From: Kibdelosporangium sp. MJ126-NF4
GTDB taxonomy: Bacteria > Actinomycetota > Actinomycetes > Mycobacteriales > Pseudonocardiaceae
NCBI RefSeq assembly: GCF_000826545.1
Contig: NZ_CDME01000011.1
Location: forward strand, 460,001 to 524,000
Direction: 5' to 3'
DNA length: 64,000 nt
Part shown: positions 27,008 through 37,377 of the stretch, piece after piece
Position numbering within the stretch: position 1 is the stretch's first letter
Layout: each line of letters begins with the position of its first letter
The notes under the pieces: model-generated
What the model saw: only the letters and a program-made list of their open reading frames with translations
What the model was told of the DNA's origin: nothing
Databases searched by the model: none
Position numbers and translations under genes: made by a program

Positions 27008-27039
27008 AAAGGCCGGGCCCCGCGTGGGGCCCGGCCTTT
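27008..27039 (-). terminator. Perfect 14-bp hairpin terminator of the importer/protease operon
   Basis: aaaggccgggcccc (27008-27021) pairs perfectly with 27026-27039 around a 4-base loop. It lies 12 bp after the stop of the last minus-strand gene and, read on that strand, ends the seven-gene operon. Confidence 0.88.
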
Positions 27040-27051
27040 GCTGTCGCTGTG

Positions 27052-28755
27052 CTACTTGGCGAACTTCGCTCCGTCGACGAGTGCCTGGTAGGCGTCGATC
27101 TGGCCGTGGCCGTAGAAGCCGTTGAAGTTCAGGTCGCCCTCACACGTCGCCGTCCAGTCAGCCGGACGGTCCAAGTGGGTGTAGTCGACCGTGCGCGGGG
27201 TCGGGCACGGTGTCGGCGTCGCCGTGTTCTCCAGCACGCTACGGACCTTGTCCGGGGCGAGGCTGGCGTCGCCGCCCCTGACCTTGCCGAACTGGCTGAC
27301 GATCAGCGCGGCGACACCGGCCGCGTGCGGGGCCGCCATCGACGTGCCCTGCAGCGGTCGGTAGTACGCACCCGCCCGGTCGAGCTTGACCACGCCGACC
27401 CGGACACCATCGGGGGTGACGTTGCCCGCCGCGTCCACGAGTCCCTCGGTGACCAGCACGTTCTGCGGGTACGTCGAGAGGATCATGTTGTCGAGGCTGT
27501 TGTACCAGGGCGTACCGAAGTAGTCGCGGCGGAAGCCACCCGGCGCGGACACCGAGATCTGCTCGAGGCCGTACGACGAGAAGTCGGACTTCGCGCCGGA
27601 CGGGCCGTAGGACGACACGTTGATGACGTTCGGGTCTTCCGACGGCATCGACTGGCAGGTCGCGTTGTCGATGGTGCGGTTGTGCGCCGTGCCCGCCGGG
27701 AAGTCCGGGCTGGACGTGTCCGGCTTCGGCTTACCCGCGTCCGTGGCGTTGTTGCCGTACGCCGAGATCAGCGTGACGCCCTTGTTGTGGGCGTAACGCA
27801 GGGCGCGGGTGACAGCCGCCTTGACGGTCCGCTGCTGCACACGCTGCTCCGGCGTGTCAGCCGGGTTGTTGTCGCAGTTGTACAGCCACGGGTCGACGTA
27901 GAACGACATGTTGACCACGTCGAGGCCGACGTCACCGGCGTAGGTCAGCGCGTTGACCACGGGCTGCAGGAAGAAGAAGCCGGAGTCCTGGCCGCCTCGA
28001 ATGTTCACAATGGACACACCAGGTGCCACACCGGACAGGCCGAAGCCGTTGGCCGCCGCGGCGACTGTGCCCGCCACGTGCGTGCCGTGGCCGCCGTTGT
28101 CCACATCGGATGGATCGATGCAGCCGCGGAACTCACACGGCCCGTCGACTTCCTGGCCGAGCTCGTCGAACGGGATGTCCTTGGTGAAGTTGCGCGACAG
28201 GGCGCGGTCGAAGTTCGGCGCGATGTCGGGGTGCTTGCCGTCCACGCCCGTGTCGAGGATGCCGACCTTGACCCGCTTGTCCCCGATCGTCTTGTCCCGC
28301 GCCAGGTCCGCGCGAATGGACTTCAGGCCCCACAGCTGCTCGTCCAGCGGGTCGAGCCCGACCGGGGTCCTGGCCTGGTTCTGCGCCTTGTTGCCGTTGC
28401 CGCGGTCCTTCTCGACCGCTTCGGTCTTGCGCTTCGTCGCGGCACGGTCCGGCGCCTGGCCGATCGACTGCACCTTGGCCGCCGACAGCACGGCGTTGCT
28501 CTGCGAGAGGCGCTCACGGAAACCGTTCACCGGTGCCTTGGCGGTCAGCAGGCCGACAGCGTCGTTGCGTTCGACGACCGTGCCGCCCGCGGCCTTCACG
28601 GCCTGCTCGACGGCCGTCACCGAGGCACCGTCCTTCGCCAGGACGTTGAACTCGACCGGCGCACCGGACAGCTCCGGCTGCGCCGACACGGTCGGCGCGG
28701 CCACGAGCGTCACCAGCAACGGCAGAGCCGAGATGGCGATGACTGTCTTTCTCAT
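27052..28755 (-). CDS. Secreted subtilisin-family (S8) protease, operon copy 2
   Basis: The 567-residue secreted protease has a signal peptide at 1-25 (VSAQP cleavage), a propeptide to about residue 140, and the S8 domain: Asp168 (GILDTGVD), His223 (GHGTHVAG) and Ser472 (GTSMAAPH). Conserved Cys pairs (PCEFRGC, YNCDNN, ATCQ and CPTP) suggest disulfide bonds, fitting an extracellular enzyme. The ATG at 28753-28755 overlaps the upstream protease's stop (ATGA). It is closely related to that protein and clearly the product of duplication. As the last gene of the importer operon, it probably supplies peptides for uptake. Confidence 0.93.
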   Translation of the reverse strand: MRKTVIAISALPLLVTLVAAPTVSAQPELSGAPVEFNVLAKDGASVTAVEQAVKAAGGTVVERNDAVGLLTAKAPVNGFRERLSQSNAVLSAAKVQSIGQAPDRAATKRKTEAVEKDRGNGNKAQNQARTPVGLDPLDEQLWGLKSIRADLARDKTIGDKRVKVGILDTGVDGKHPDIAPNFDRALSRNFTKDIPFDELGQEVDGPCEFRGCIDPSDVDNGGHGTHVAGTVAAAANGFGLSGVAPGVSIVNIRGGQDSGFFFLQPVVNALTYAGDVGLDVVNMSFYVDPWLYNCDNNPADTPEQRVQQRTVKAAVTRALRYAHNKGVTLISAYGNNATDAGKPKPDTSSPDFPAGTAHNRTIDNATCQSMPSEDPNVINVSSYGPSGAKSDFSSYGLEQISVSAPGGFRRDYFGTPWYNSLDNMILSTYPQNVLVTEGLVDAAGNVTPDGVRVGVVKLDRAGAYYRPLQGTSMAAPHAAGVAALIVSQFGKVRGGDASLAPDKVRSVLENTATPTPCPTPRTVDYTHLDRPADWTATCEGDLNFNGFYGHGQIDAYQALVDGAKFAK

Positions 28756-30529
28756 AGGAAGTCTGCTCCACTCACCAGTGCCTGGAAGGCATCGACCTGA
28801 CCGGCACCGTAGAAACTGTTGAACTCCGGACCACCCAAGCAGGTCGCGGTCCACGACGCGTCCCGGCCCTCCTTGAGGTAGTCGACGGTCCGCGGGGTCG
28901 GGCACGGTGTCTTCGTCGCGGTGCCCTGCAGCACACGCTCGACCCGGTCGGGGTTCAGCGTGACGCCACCGCGGGCGTCGTAGTTGCCGAACTGGCTGAC
29001 GACCAGCGCGGCGACACCGGCGGCGTGCGGCGAGGCCATCGAGGTGCCCTGCAGCCACTGGTAGTACGCGGCCGTGCCGTCCGGCTTGACCTGCTTCTGG
29101 ATCTTCAGGTTCGCACCGGCCTGGGTGATGTTGCCCGCCGCGTCGATGTGGCCGTTGGCCAGCGCCACATTGCGCGGGTAGGTCGACAGGACGGCGTTCT
29201 CCCGCGCGAAGTGCCACGGGGTGCCGAAGTAGTCACGGATGTAGCCACCGGGCGCCGACACGGAGATCTGCTCGGTGCCCCAGTTGGAGTAGTCGGCCTT
29301 CGCACCGGACGGGCCGTACGAGCCGACACCCACGGTGTGTGGGCCCTCGATCGGCAGCGACAGGCAGGAGGCGTTGTCGATGGTGCGGTTGTGTGCCGTG
29401 CCCGCCGGGTAGTTCGGGCTGCTGGCGTCCGGGATCGGGTTGGCCATGTCGGTGTGCTGGTTGCCCAGCGACACGACCTGGGTCACGCCCTTGCGGTACG
29501 CGTAGTCCAGCGCGCGGGAGATCGCGGCCTTGATGGTCCGCTGCTGCGCCTGCTGCTCCGGGGTGTCGGCAGCGTTGTTGTCGCAGTTGTAGAGCCACGG
29601 GTCGACGAAGAACGACATGTTGACCACGTCGAGCCCGGCGTCGCCGGAGTAGGTGATCGCGTTGACGACCGGCTGGAGGAAGAACGAGCCCGAGTCCTGC
29701 GCGCCGCGGATGTTGACGATCGAGACGCCCGGCGCGACACCGGACAGGCCGAAGCCGTCCGCGGCCGCCGCGACGGTGCCCGCGACGTGCGTGCCGTGGC
29801 CGTGGTCGTCCCAGTCCGACGGGTCGACGCAGCCGCGGAACTCACACGGACCGTCCACGACCTGGCCGAGCTCGTCGACCGGGATGTCCTTGGCGAAGTT
29901 GCGCGACAACGCGCGGTCGAAGTTGGGCGCGATGTCGGGGTGCTTGCCGTCCACGCCCGTGTCGAGGATGCCGACCTTGACGCGCCTGTCCCCGATCGTC
30001 TTGTCCCGCGCCAGGTCCGCGCGGATCGAGGTCAGGCCCCACAGGTTGCCGTCGAGGGGGTCCATGCCGACCGACTGCGTGTCGCCGAGCGACCGCGGCT
30101 GCGCCTGGTCCTTGGTCTCCTTGGCTTTCGCCGCTTTCTGCAACGCCGGGCTCAGCGAGGGTGCGAGGCCCGCGGCTTCCTTCTCCACGTCGTCCGGCTT
30201 CGGCGCGGTCGCGGCCTTCGGCGCGTGGCCGACGGCGCGACTCCTCGCCGCCGCCGTCACGCCCTGTGCCCTGCTGACACGCTCGGTGAAGCCTTGTTCC
30301 GGTGCGGTGACCGTGATCAGTCCGACGGCGGCGTTGCTCGACACGACCTGGCCCCCGGCCGCCCGCGCGGCGGCCGTGATCGTCTCGACGCCCACGCCCG
30401 GTGCGGCGAGAACGTTGTAGTCGACGCTCTTTCCTTGCAACCGCGGTAACGCCGATGCTGTCGGCGCCGTCACGGCGGTCAGTGCGGCGAACAACGGCAA
30501 TGCCGCCACCGCCAACACGGTTTTGCGTC

Positions 30530-30533
<4 letters not shown>
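28752..30533 (-). CDS. Secreted subtilisin-family (S8) protease, operon copy 1
   Basis: The 593-residue secreted protease has a signal peptide at 1-28 (ending near TASA), a propeptide to about residue 160 with a Lys/Ala/Glu-rich linker, and S8 residues Asp191, His246 and Ser498 (GTSMASPH). It shares the cysteine pattern and most of its sequence with the next gene. The GTG start has aaagggag upstream and overlaps the stop of the ABC ATPase gene (GTGA), placing it firmly in the dipeptide-importer operon. That physical coupling of a secreted protease to a peptide transporter is the notable point. Confidence 0.93.
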
Positions 30534-31542
<1,009 letters not shown>

Positions 31543-31546
<4 letters not shown>

Positions 31547-32640
31547 GAGCCCTCCTCCCAGCTGGAGCCTCGTGAGTGTTTTGGCCGGTTAGAACCGGCC
31601 GAAACACTCACGAGCATTTCTTGGGCGAAGTGGCAGGCGGAGTAGCGGTTTCCTGGCAGTTGGTGGAAGTCGGGGACGTCCTTCGAGCAGCGGTCGGCCG
31701 CGCGGGGGCAGCGCGGGTGGAACGGGCAGCCTGGCGGGATGTGGGTGAGGCTCGGCGGCAGGCCCTTGATCGCCCTGAGCACCTGGCCCTTCTCCTCCAG
31801 CCGGGGCAGCGACTGCAGCAGGGCCTCGGTGTACGGATGTGCCGGTGTGCGGAACAACGCGTACACGTCCGCCTGTTCGACGATCCGGCCCGCGTACATC
31901 ACCGCGATCCGGTCGGCGACCTCGGCGACCACCCCGAGGTCGTGGGTGATCAGGATCAGGCCCATCTCGCGTTCGCGCTGGATGTCCCGCAGCAGGTCCA
32001 TGATCTGCGCCTGCACGGTCACGTCCAGCGCGGTCGTCGGCTCGTCGGCGATCAGCAGCTCCGGGTCGAGCGCCAGCGCCATCGCGATCATCGCCCGCTG
32101 CCGCATCCCGCCGGAGAACTCGTGCGGGTAGCTGCGCAGCCGCTGTCTCGCGTGCGGGATCTTCACCAGGTCCAGCAGGTCGACCGTGCCCTTGCGCGCC
32201 TCCGCCCTGGTCAGCCCGCGCCGGATCCGCAGCTGCTCGGCGATCTGGAAGCCGACCGTGAAGACCGGGTTCAACGCGGACAGCGCGTCCTGGAAGATCA
32301 TCGCGATGCCCGCACCGCGGACCTCCATCCGGCGCACCGGCCGTGCCGAGAGCAGGTCCTCGCCGTGGAACCGCACCTGGCCGCCGAGCACCACCGCGGG
32401 CGGTGTGTCCAGGATGCCCATCACGGTCTGTGCGGTCACGCTCTTGCCCGAGCCGGACTCACCAAGCACAGCAAGGGTTTCCCCGGCGTTGACGTGGTAC
32501 GAGACGCCGTTGAGCACCTTGGCCACGCCGTCGTTCGTGCGGAACTCCACCCGCAGGTCGTCGACTTCGAGCAGTGGCACCGGCGTGGGACCAGGTTCGG
32601 CGACGAACTCGCCCTTCTCCCCGTCGTACACTGTGGACAC
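31543..32640 (-). CDS. Oligopeptide/dipeptide ABC importer ATPase (OppD/DppD type)
   Basis: The 365-residue ATPase has Walker [19 protein letters not shown], signature [15 protein letters not shown], Walker [13 protein letters not shown] and the C-terminal cysteine pattern [14 protein letters not shown]. The start is GTG at 32640. The last ~23 residues, after CHFAQEM, are unlike other OppD C-termini. They are encoded by a 46-bp palindrome (31569-31614), so a repeat element appears to have inserted at or become part of the 3' end. The function should be unaffected because the ATPase core is complete. Confidence 0.92.
31569..31614. repeat. 46-bp near-perfect palindrome inside the 3' end of the OppD-type gene
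   Basis: The 22-bp arms 31569-31590 and 31593-31614 pair with a single mismatch around a 2-base centre. In frame it encodes part of the C-terminal tail. It lies just upstream of the ggaggaggg ribosome-binding site of the OppF-type gene and could modulate mRNA stability or ratio between the two subunits. Confidence 0.75.
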
Positions 32641-32649
32641 GCGAAACTC

Positions 32650-33621
32650 CTACCGTGACTTGGGGTCGAGTGCGTCGCGGACCGCGTCGCCGAGCATGAC
32701 GAAGGCCAGCACGGTGATCGTCACCAGACCGGCGGGGAACAGCAGTTCGTGCGGCGAGGTCTGCACGTAGTCCTTGCCGTCGTTGATCATCACGCCCCAC
32801 GACACCACCGGCGGCCGCACACCGATGCCCAGGTACGCCAGTGTCGCCTCGACGGCGATGAACGCGCCGAGTGCGATCGTGGCGTACACCAGGACAGGGG
32901 CGATCGTGTTGGGCAGCATGTGCCGGAAGATGATCCGCCGGGTGCTCGCGCCCAGCGCCCGCGCCGCCTTGACGTAGTCCAGCTGTTTGGCCACGATCGT
33001 CGCGGACCGCATGATCCGCATGGACACCGGCCACGACAGGACGCTGATCGACACGATCACCTGGACGAGGATCGCCGTCCCGCTCGGCTCCGAGCCGGGC
33101 GGGTTGAACGTGGTCAGGATGACGATCGCGCCGAGCACGAACGGCAGCCCGGCGAAGACGTCGCCGAACCGGGAGACGAACGCGTCGACGAACCGGCCGT
33201 GGAACCCGGCGATGATGCCCATCAACGAACCGATCAGGACAGTCAGCAGCGTGGCGAAGATCCCGACGAGCAGCGTCGCCCGTGCGCCGTGCACGGCCCG
33301 CGCCCAGATGTCGTAGCCCTGGAAGGAATACCCGAACCAGGCTGACGCGGACGGCGGACGGCTGGCGAAGTCCAGGTTGTTGAAGTCCGCGGGCCGTGAG
33401 GTGAACAGGCCGGGGAACGCGGCCATCAGCACCACCACGAGGATGATCACCGCGGAGATGTGGAACATCGGCTTGCGGCGCAACTGGATCCACGCGTCGC
33501 CCCACAGGCTGCGTGGTTTCCGTTGCTGCTGGCCGGTTTCGGCCGCCGCCAGGTCGGCGACCCCGTCACTGGCGAAACTCTCCAGCGCCGGGCCACCGCC
33601 GACGGAACCTGGGTCAGTCAT
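32650..33621 (-). CDS. Dipeptide ABC importer permease (DppC type)
   Basis: The 323-residue inner-membrane permease has a ~45-residue cytosolic N-terminus, then six membrane segments from about residue 55 to 310. The cytosolic loop ARALGASTRRIIFRHMLPN (EAA motif) contacts the ATPases. The ATG at 33621 overlaps the DppB stop by 8 bp and is preferred to a GTG-type start 18 bp upstream. Its stop is 9 bp before the OppD-type start. It pairs with the DppB-type protein to form the channel. Confidence 0.92.
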   Translation of the reverse strand: MTDPGSVGGGPALESFASDGVADLAAAETGQQQRKPRSLWGDAWIQLRRKPMFHISAVIILVVVLMAAFPGLFTSRPADFNNLDFASRPPSASAWFGYSFQGYDIWARAVHGARATLLVGIFATLLTVLIGSLMGIIAGFHGRFVDAFVSRFGDVFAGLPFVLGAIVILTTFNPPGSEPSGTAILVQVIVSISVLSWPVSMRIMRSATIVAKQLDYVKAARALGASTRRIIFRHMLPNTIAPVLVYATIALGAFIAVEATLAYLGIGVRPPVVSWGVMINDGKDYVQTSPHELLFPAGLVTITVLAFVMLGDAVRDALDPKSR

Positions 33622-34540
33622 AGCGGATCCTCGGGTCAAGGACGGCGTAAAGCAGGTCGACGATCAGGCTCATCAGCAGGTACACCAGCACCAGCAGGGT
33701 CACGATGGTGGTCACCATGACGCCTTCCTTCTCCGCGATGTTGCGGAAGATCAGCCCGCCGATGCCGTTGATGTTGAACACGCCCTCGGTCACGATCGCG
33801 CCGCCCATCAGCGAGCCGAGGTCCGTGCCGAGGAACGTGACCACCGGGATCGCCGAGTTGCGCAGCAGGTGCACGAACACCACGCGCCGGGTGGGCTGTC
33901 CTTTCGCGATCGCGGTGCGGACGTAGTCGGCCCGTCTGTTCTCGGCGATGCTGGTGCGGGTCAGCCTGGTCACGTAGGCCATCGAGATGGCACCGAGGAC
34001 GAAGCCCGGCACGATCAGCTCACCCCACGTGGCCTCGGGCGACACCGTCGGGTCGATGATCCCCCACTCGACGCCGAGCAGGATCTGCAGCACCGAACCG
34101 GTGACGAACGTCGGCAGCGAGATCAGGAACAGCGTGGAGATCAGCACGAGGTTGTCGAGGTAGCCGCGGCCGCGGATACCGGTCAGCACACCGGCGACCA
34201 CGCCGATGACGATCTGGATCAGCAACGCGACGATCGCCAGCCGGATGGTGATCGGCGCCGAGTTGAGCAGCTGCTCCGAAATGGACACACCGCTGAACGT
34301 CTCGCCGAGGTTGCCGGACACGACCTTGCCCAGATACGTGACGTACTGGACGACCAGCGGATCATCCAGCCCGTAGCGCTCGGTCATCAGCGACACGAAC
34401 GTCTCGGGGCACTGCCGTTCGCCGCACTTGCCCGCGAACGGATCACCGGGAACGGCCCAGACGAGCGTGTAGACGATGAAGGTCGTGCCGACGAAGACCG
34501 GGACGAACTGCAGCAGCCGCCGCAGCAGATAGCGACCCAT
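33614..34540 (-). CDS. Dipeptide ABC importer permease (DppB type)
   Basis: The 308-residue permease has the standard DppB N-terminus (GRYLLRRLLQFVPVFVGTTF), a periplasmic-type loop with two cysteines (CGERQC, about 39-44), five further membrane segments and an EAA-like loop (IAKGQPTRRVVFVHLLRNS). The ATG at 34540 follows aggag by 6 bp and is preferred to a GTG one codon upstream. It is the first gene after a strong hairpin that separates it from the binding-protein gene, so its expression may be lower than that of the binding protein. Confidence 0.92.
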   Translation of the reverse strand: MGRYLLRRLLQFVPVFVGTTFIVYTLVWAVPGDPFAGKCGERQCPETFVSLMTERYGLDDPLVVQYVTYLGKVVSGNLGETFSGVSISEQLLNSAPITIRLAIVALLIQIVIGVVAGVLTGIRGRGYLDNLVLISTLFLISLPTFVTGSVLQILLGVEWGIIDPTVSPEATWGELIVPGFVLGAISMAYVTRLTRTSIAENRRADYVRTAIAKGQPTRRVVFVHLLRNSAIPVVTFLGTDLGSLMGGAIVTEGVFNINGIGGLIFRNIAEKEGVMVTTIVTLLVLVYLLMSLIVDLLYAVLDPRIRYD

Positions 34541-34563
34541 CACATGCTCCTATGAACAGACCA

Positions 34564-34604
34564 CCGGGCCAGGTCCCCTGACAGGGCAACGGGACCTGGC
34601 CCGG
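34564..34604 (-). terminator. Intra-operon hairpin between binding protein and permease genes
   Basis: Perfect 14-bp arms (34564-34577 and 34591-34604) with a 13-base loop. It lies 18 bp after the binding-protein stop and 23 bp before the permease start on the minus strand. This is a common arrangement that lets the binding protein be made in excess over the membrane subunits. Confidence 0.85.
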
Positions 34605-34622
34605 CTTGTGGGGATCGATCGA

Positions 34623-36269
34623 TCAGCCCTTGGCCTTGACGACGACCGAGGAGTACTCCAGCCGCCGCTTGAAGTTCAGCGTCGCGGTCTCCAGGTTGTT
34701 CGACTTCGCGCCGACACCGCGCTCCATCCAGACCGGGATGGTCGGGAAGTACGTCGGAAGCAGGTGGTGGGCCTGCTGGTAGAGCTTGATCGCGTCGGCT
34801 CGCTGCGCCGTCGCGTCCGCTGCCGCCAGCAGCGAGTCGAGCTGCGGGTTGGACGTCTTCGAGTCGTTGGACGATCCGCCGGTGCGGTGCAGCGGGTTCA
34901 GAAAGTTCTCGATCTCCGCGTAGTCCGCGCCCCAGTCCGACCGGCCGAGACCGGTCAGCTTCTGGCCGTCGATGATGTTGCGGAACTCACCGAAGTTGGT
35001 CGCGCCGACGAAGGTGCACTCGACGCCGATCGCGTTCTTGATGCTGTTGCACGCGGCCTCGAGCGGCTCCTTGCGGCCGCCGTCCGCATTGGACTGGATG
35101 GTGATCTTGCCGCTGTGACCCGACTTCGCGTAGTACTCCTTGGCCTTGACCGGATCGTACCTGCAGAACTCGCCGCAGACGTCCTTCTCGTAGCCCTCGA
35201 TGTTGTCGTTCACCCAGCCGTCGGCGGGCACGTAGGTCTCGGCGAGGACCGTCTTGGTGATCTGCTCCCTGTTGATCGCCAGCGAGATCGCCCTGCGCAG
35301 GTCGAGACTCCGGTACTCGGGCAGGTAGTCGGGGACGCTCAACGTGGAGATCGACAGCAGCTTGGCCGTCAGCAACCGGTCACCGAGCTCGCTCTTGTAC
35401 TTCCCACCGGCCTTGGCCGACGGCGGCAGTGCCTCCATGAAGTCCAGCTGCCCGGACAGCAGGTCCTTGTACGCGGCCTCCTGCTGCGAGTAGATCTTGA
35501 CGGTCAGGTTCTTGAACCTGACCTTCTTCTGCTCCAACGGGAAGTCGTCGTAGCGGGTCAGTTTGATGTCGACGTTCGGCGTGAACGACACGAACTTCAG
35601 CGGGCCGTTGCCGATCGGCGCCTTGGCGAAGGCCTCGGGGTCGGCGAAGAACTTGTCCGGCAGCGGCGCGAACGGGGTGTAGCCGATCACCGTGGTGAAG
35701 ACCGAGAACGGTGCCTTCAGCGTGATCTCGAACTCGTGGTCGCCGATGACCTTGAGGCCCTTCATGGTCTTCGACGCGGGCGCTGCGGGCTTCTGCGGGC
35801 CGGAGGGGCCGTCGGGGTCCTTGGTGTACACCTCGTCGAAGCCGTCGATCTGCTTGAACCAGGTGGCGCTCAGCTGGGCGTTCGGGCCGTACGCGCCCCA
35901 GTTCCACGCGTCGACGAAGTTGTTGGCCTTGACCTCGGTGCCGTCGTGGAACTTCCAGCCCTTGCGGAGCTTGACGTTGTACACCTTGGAGTCGGTCGAC
36001 GTGATCGACTCGGCGACCTGGTTGAAGGGCTTGCCGTCCGCGGGCCCGTACCCGACCAGCTGCGAGTACACGCCCTCCTGCATCTTGGCGGACCCGGCGT
36101 CGGTCGCGTTGGCCGGCAACATGTTCCCCGGCGGATTGGTGCCGTAGATCGTGATCGTGGCGTCGGCGGTCGCGTTGTTCGCAGGTGCGCCGCCACCACC
36201 GCCACAACCCGTGAGAACCAAGACCAGTGCCAACGGCGCAGCCGTCAGCGCACCCGCCCTTGTGCCCAT
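34623..36269 (-). CDS. Dipeptide/oligopeptide-binding lipoprotein
   Basis: The 548-residue family-5 solute-binding protein starts with a lipoprotein signal (lipobox LVLTGC, Cys22) and a Gly-rich linker. It carries the family features: an N-terminal segment near ITIYGTNPPGN, a central domain around FVDAWNWGAYGPN, and a C-terminal domain containing SDWGADYAEIENFLNPL. It is anchored outside the membrane and delivers peptides to the DppBC-type permease. The ATG has ggagga upstream. As first gene of the operon it is preceded by an operator-like inverted repeat at 36345-36372. Confidence 0.93.
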   Translation of the reverse strand: MGTRAGALTAAPLALVLVLTGCGGGGGAPANNATADATITIYGTNPPGNMLPANATDAGSAKMQEGVYSQLVGYGPADGKPFNQVAESITSTDSKVYNVKLRKGWKFHDGTEVKANNFVDAWNWGAYGPNAQLSATWFKQIDGFDEVYTKDPDGPSGPQKPAAPASKTMKGLKVIGDHEFEITLKAPFSVFTTVIGYTPFAPLPDKFFADPEAFAKAPIGNGPLKFVSFTPNVDIKLTRYDDFPLEQKKVRFKNLTVKIYSQQEAAYKDLLSGQLDFMEALPPSAKAGGKYKSELGDRLLTAKLLSISTLSVPDYLPEYRSLDLRRAISLAINREQITKTVLAETYVPADGWVNDNIEGYEKDVCGEFCRYDPVKAKEYYAKSGHSGKITIQSNADGGRKEPLEAACNSIKNAIGVECTFVGATNFGEFRNIIDGQKLTGLGRSDWGADYAEIENFLNPLHRTGGSSNDSKTSNPQLDSLLAAADATAQRADAIKLYQQAHHLLPTYFPTIPVWMERGVGAKSNNLETATLNFKRRLEYSSVVVKAKG

Positions 36270-36344
36270 GAAGTCCTCCGTCCGAAGTGTGAGAGGACGT
36301 TAACTTGGGCGTTGAGTGGCTTTCAGGACACAAGCAGTCACAAA

Positions 36345-36372
36345 AGAGTGACGATGTGAGTCAGGTCACTCT
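36345..36372. promoter_or_regulatory. Operator-like inverted repeat upstream of the importer/protease operon
   Basis: agagtgac (36345-36352) and gtcactct (36365-36372) are perfect inverted 8-mers with a 12-bp spacer, 76 bp upstream of the binding-protein start. The ~130-bp spacer is AT-richer than the genes around it. A regulator is not evident in the window. Confidence 0.45.
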
Positions 36373-36402
36373 CTTGGCTCAGTACGAAAGTTGTGAACGG
36401 CA

Positions 36403-37347
36403 TCACAGCTGGGCGAGTGCTATACCGTCCAGGATGTCGTGCTCACTGACGGTGAGCTCGTGCACGCCGGTCAGCCGCTCGGCCAGCACCTGGAAGATCA
36501 GGCTCCCGCCGCCGATCACGTCGACCCGGCCGGGGTGGATCACCGGGTTCGCGGCGCGCTGCTCGTGGTTCAGGCCGAGCAGCTCCTCGCTCGTCCTGAC
36601 CAGTTTTTCCTTGGGAATACGGGAAAGGTGGATCGCGTCGGAGTCGTACTCCGGCAACCCGAGCGCGATCGCCGCCATCGTGGTCGCGGTACCGGCCACG
36701 CCGACCCACGTCCTGGCCTGCTCGACCGGGACGACGTCGAACGCGCCCTGCAGCACCTGCCCGGCCAGCGCACGGGCCGCCACGATCTCCTCGGCCGTCG
36801 GCGGGTCGCTGCGCAGGCAGCGCTCGGTGATCCGGACACAGCCGATGTCCGTCGAACGCGCGGCCATTGGGGTGGCCTGCACGCCGTCCCACGTGCCGAG
36901 GACGAGTTCGGTCGAGCCGCCACCGACGTCCACAACCAGGAACGGCCCGTCCTCCGGGTCGAGATCGCCGACCGCGCCGGTGAACGACAGCCGCGCCTCC
37001 TCGTCACCGGAGATCACCTCGGCGGGCACACCCAGCACCGCCTCGGTCATGCCGAAGAAGTCGTCGCGGTTGCCCGCGTCCCGCGTCGCCGACGTCGCGA
37101 CCATGCGGACGCTCTCGGCGCCCTTACGGCGCAGGATCGCGGTGTAGTCGACGAGCGCGACCCTGGTGCGCTCCAAGGCTTCCGGGTTGAGCATGCCGGT
37201 CGCGTCCACGCCCTGGCCGAGCCGGACCACCCGCTGTTCGCGGTGCACGTCCCGCAGCCAGGACGTGCCGTCGTCCCGCTTGGTCACGTCCGCGACGAGC
37301 AGACGGATCGAGTTAGTCCCGCAGTCGATGGCAGCAACCCTTGGCAT
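36403..37347 (-). CDS. ppx: Ppx/GppA-family exopolyphosphatase
   Basis: The 314-residue protein hydrolyses inorganic polyphosphate (or pppGpp) and has the actin-like fold: phosphate-1 loop AIDCGTNSIRLLV (6-18), DVGGGSTEL near residue 138, and a GVAGTATTMA segment near residue 216. The short form (no C-terminal HD extension) resembles mycobacterial Rv1026. Its place after the DUF501, FtsB-like and enolase genes repeats the mycobacterial order, here with a transglycosylase gene in between. The start is an ATG at 37347; its 3' end faces the importer operon's promoter region. Confidence 0.9.
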   Translation of the reverse strand: MPRVAAIDCGTNSIRLLVADVTKRDDGTSWLRDVHREQRVVRLGQGVDATGMLNPEALERTRVALVDYTAILRRKGAESVRMVATSATRDAGNRDDFFGMTEAVLGVPAEVISGDEEARLSFTGAVGDLDPEDGPFLVVDVGGGSTELVLGTWDGVQATPMAARSTDIGCVRITERCLRSDPPTAEEIVAARALAGQVLQGAFDVVPVEQARTWVGVAGTATTMAAIALGLPEYDSDAIHLSRIPKEKLVRTSEELLGLNHEQRAANPVIHPGRVDVIGGGSLIFQVLAERLTGVHELTVSEHDILDGIALAQL

Positions 37348-37377
37348 GCCACCAACCTACTATCCAACGCCGACCGG

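Noticed and set aside
26853..27125. An open frame reading through the repeats as ATKVAFGA-type peptide repeats
   Set aside because: It is a by-product of translating the 23-bp palindromic units and the operon terminator; no ribosome-binding site and no coding-like wobble pattern.
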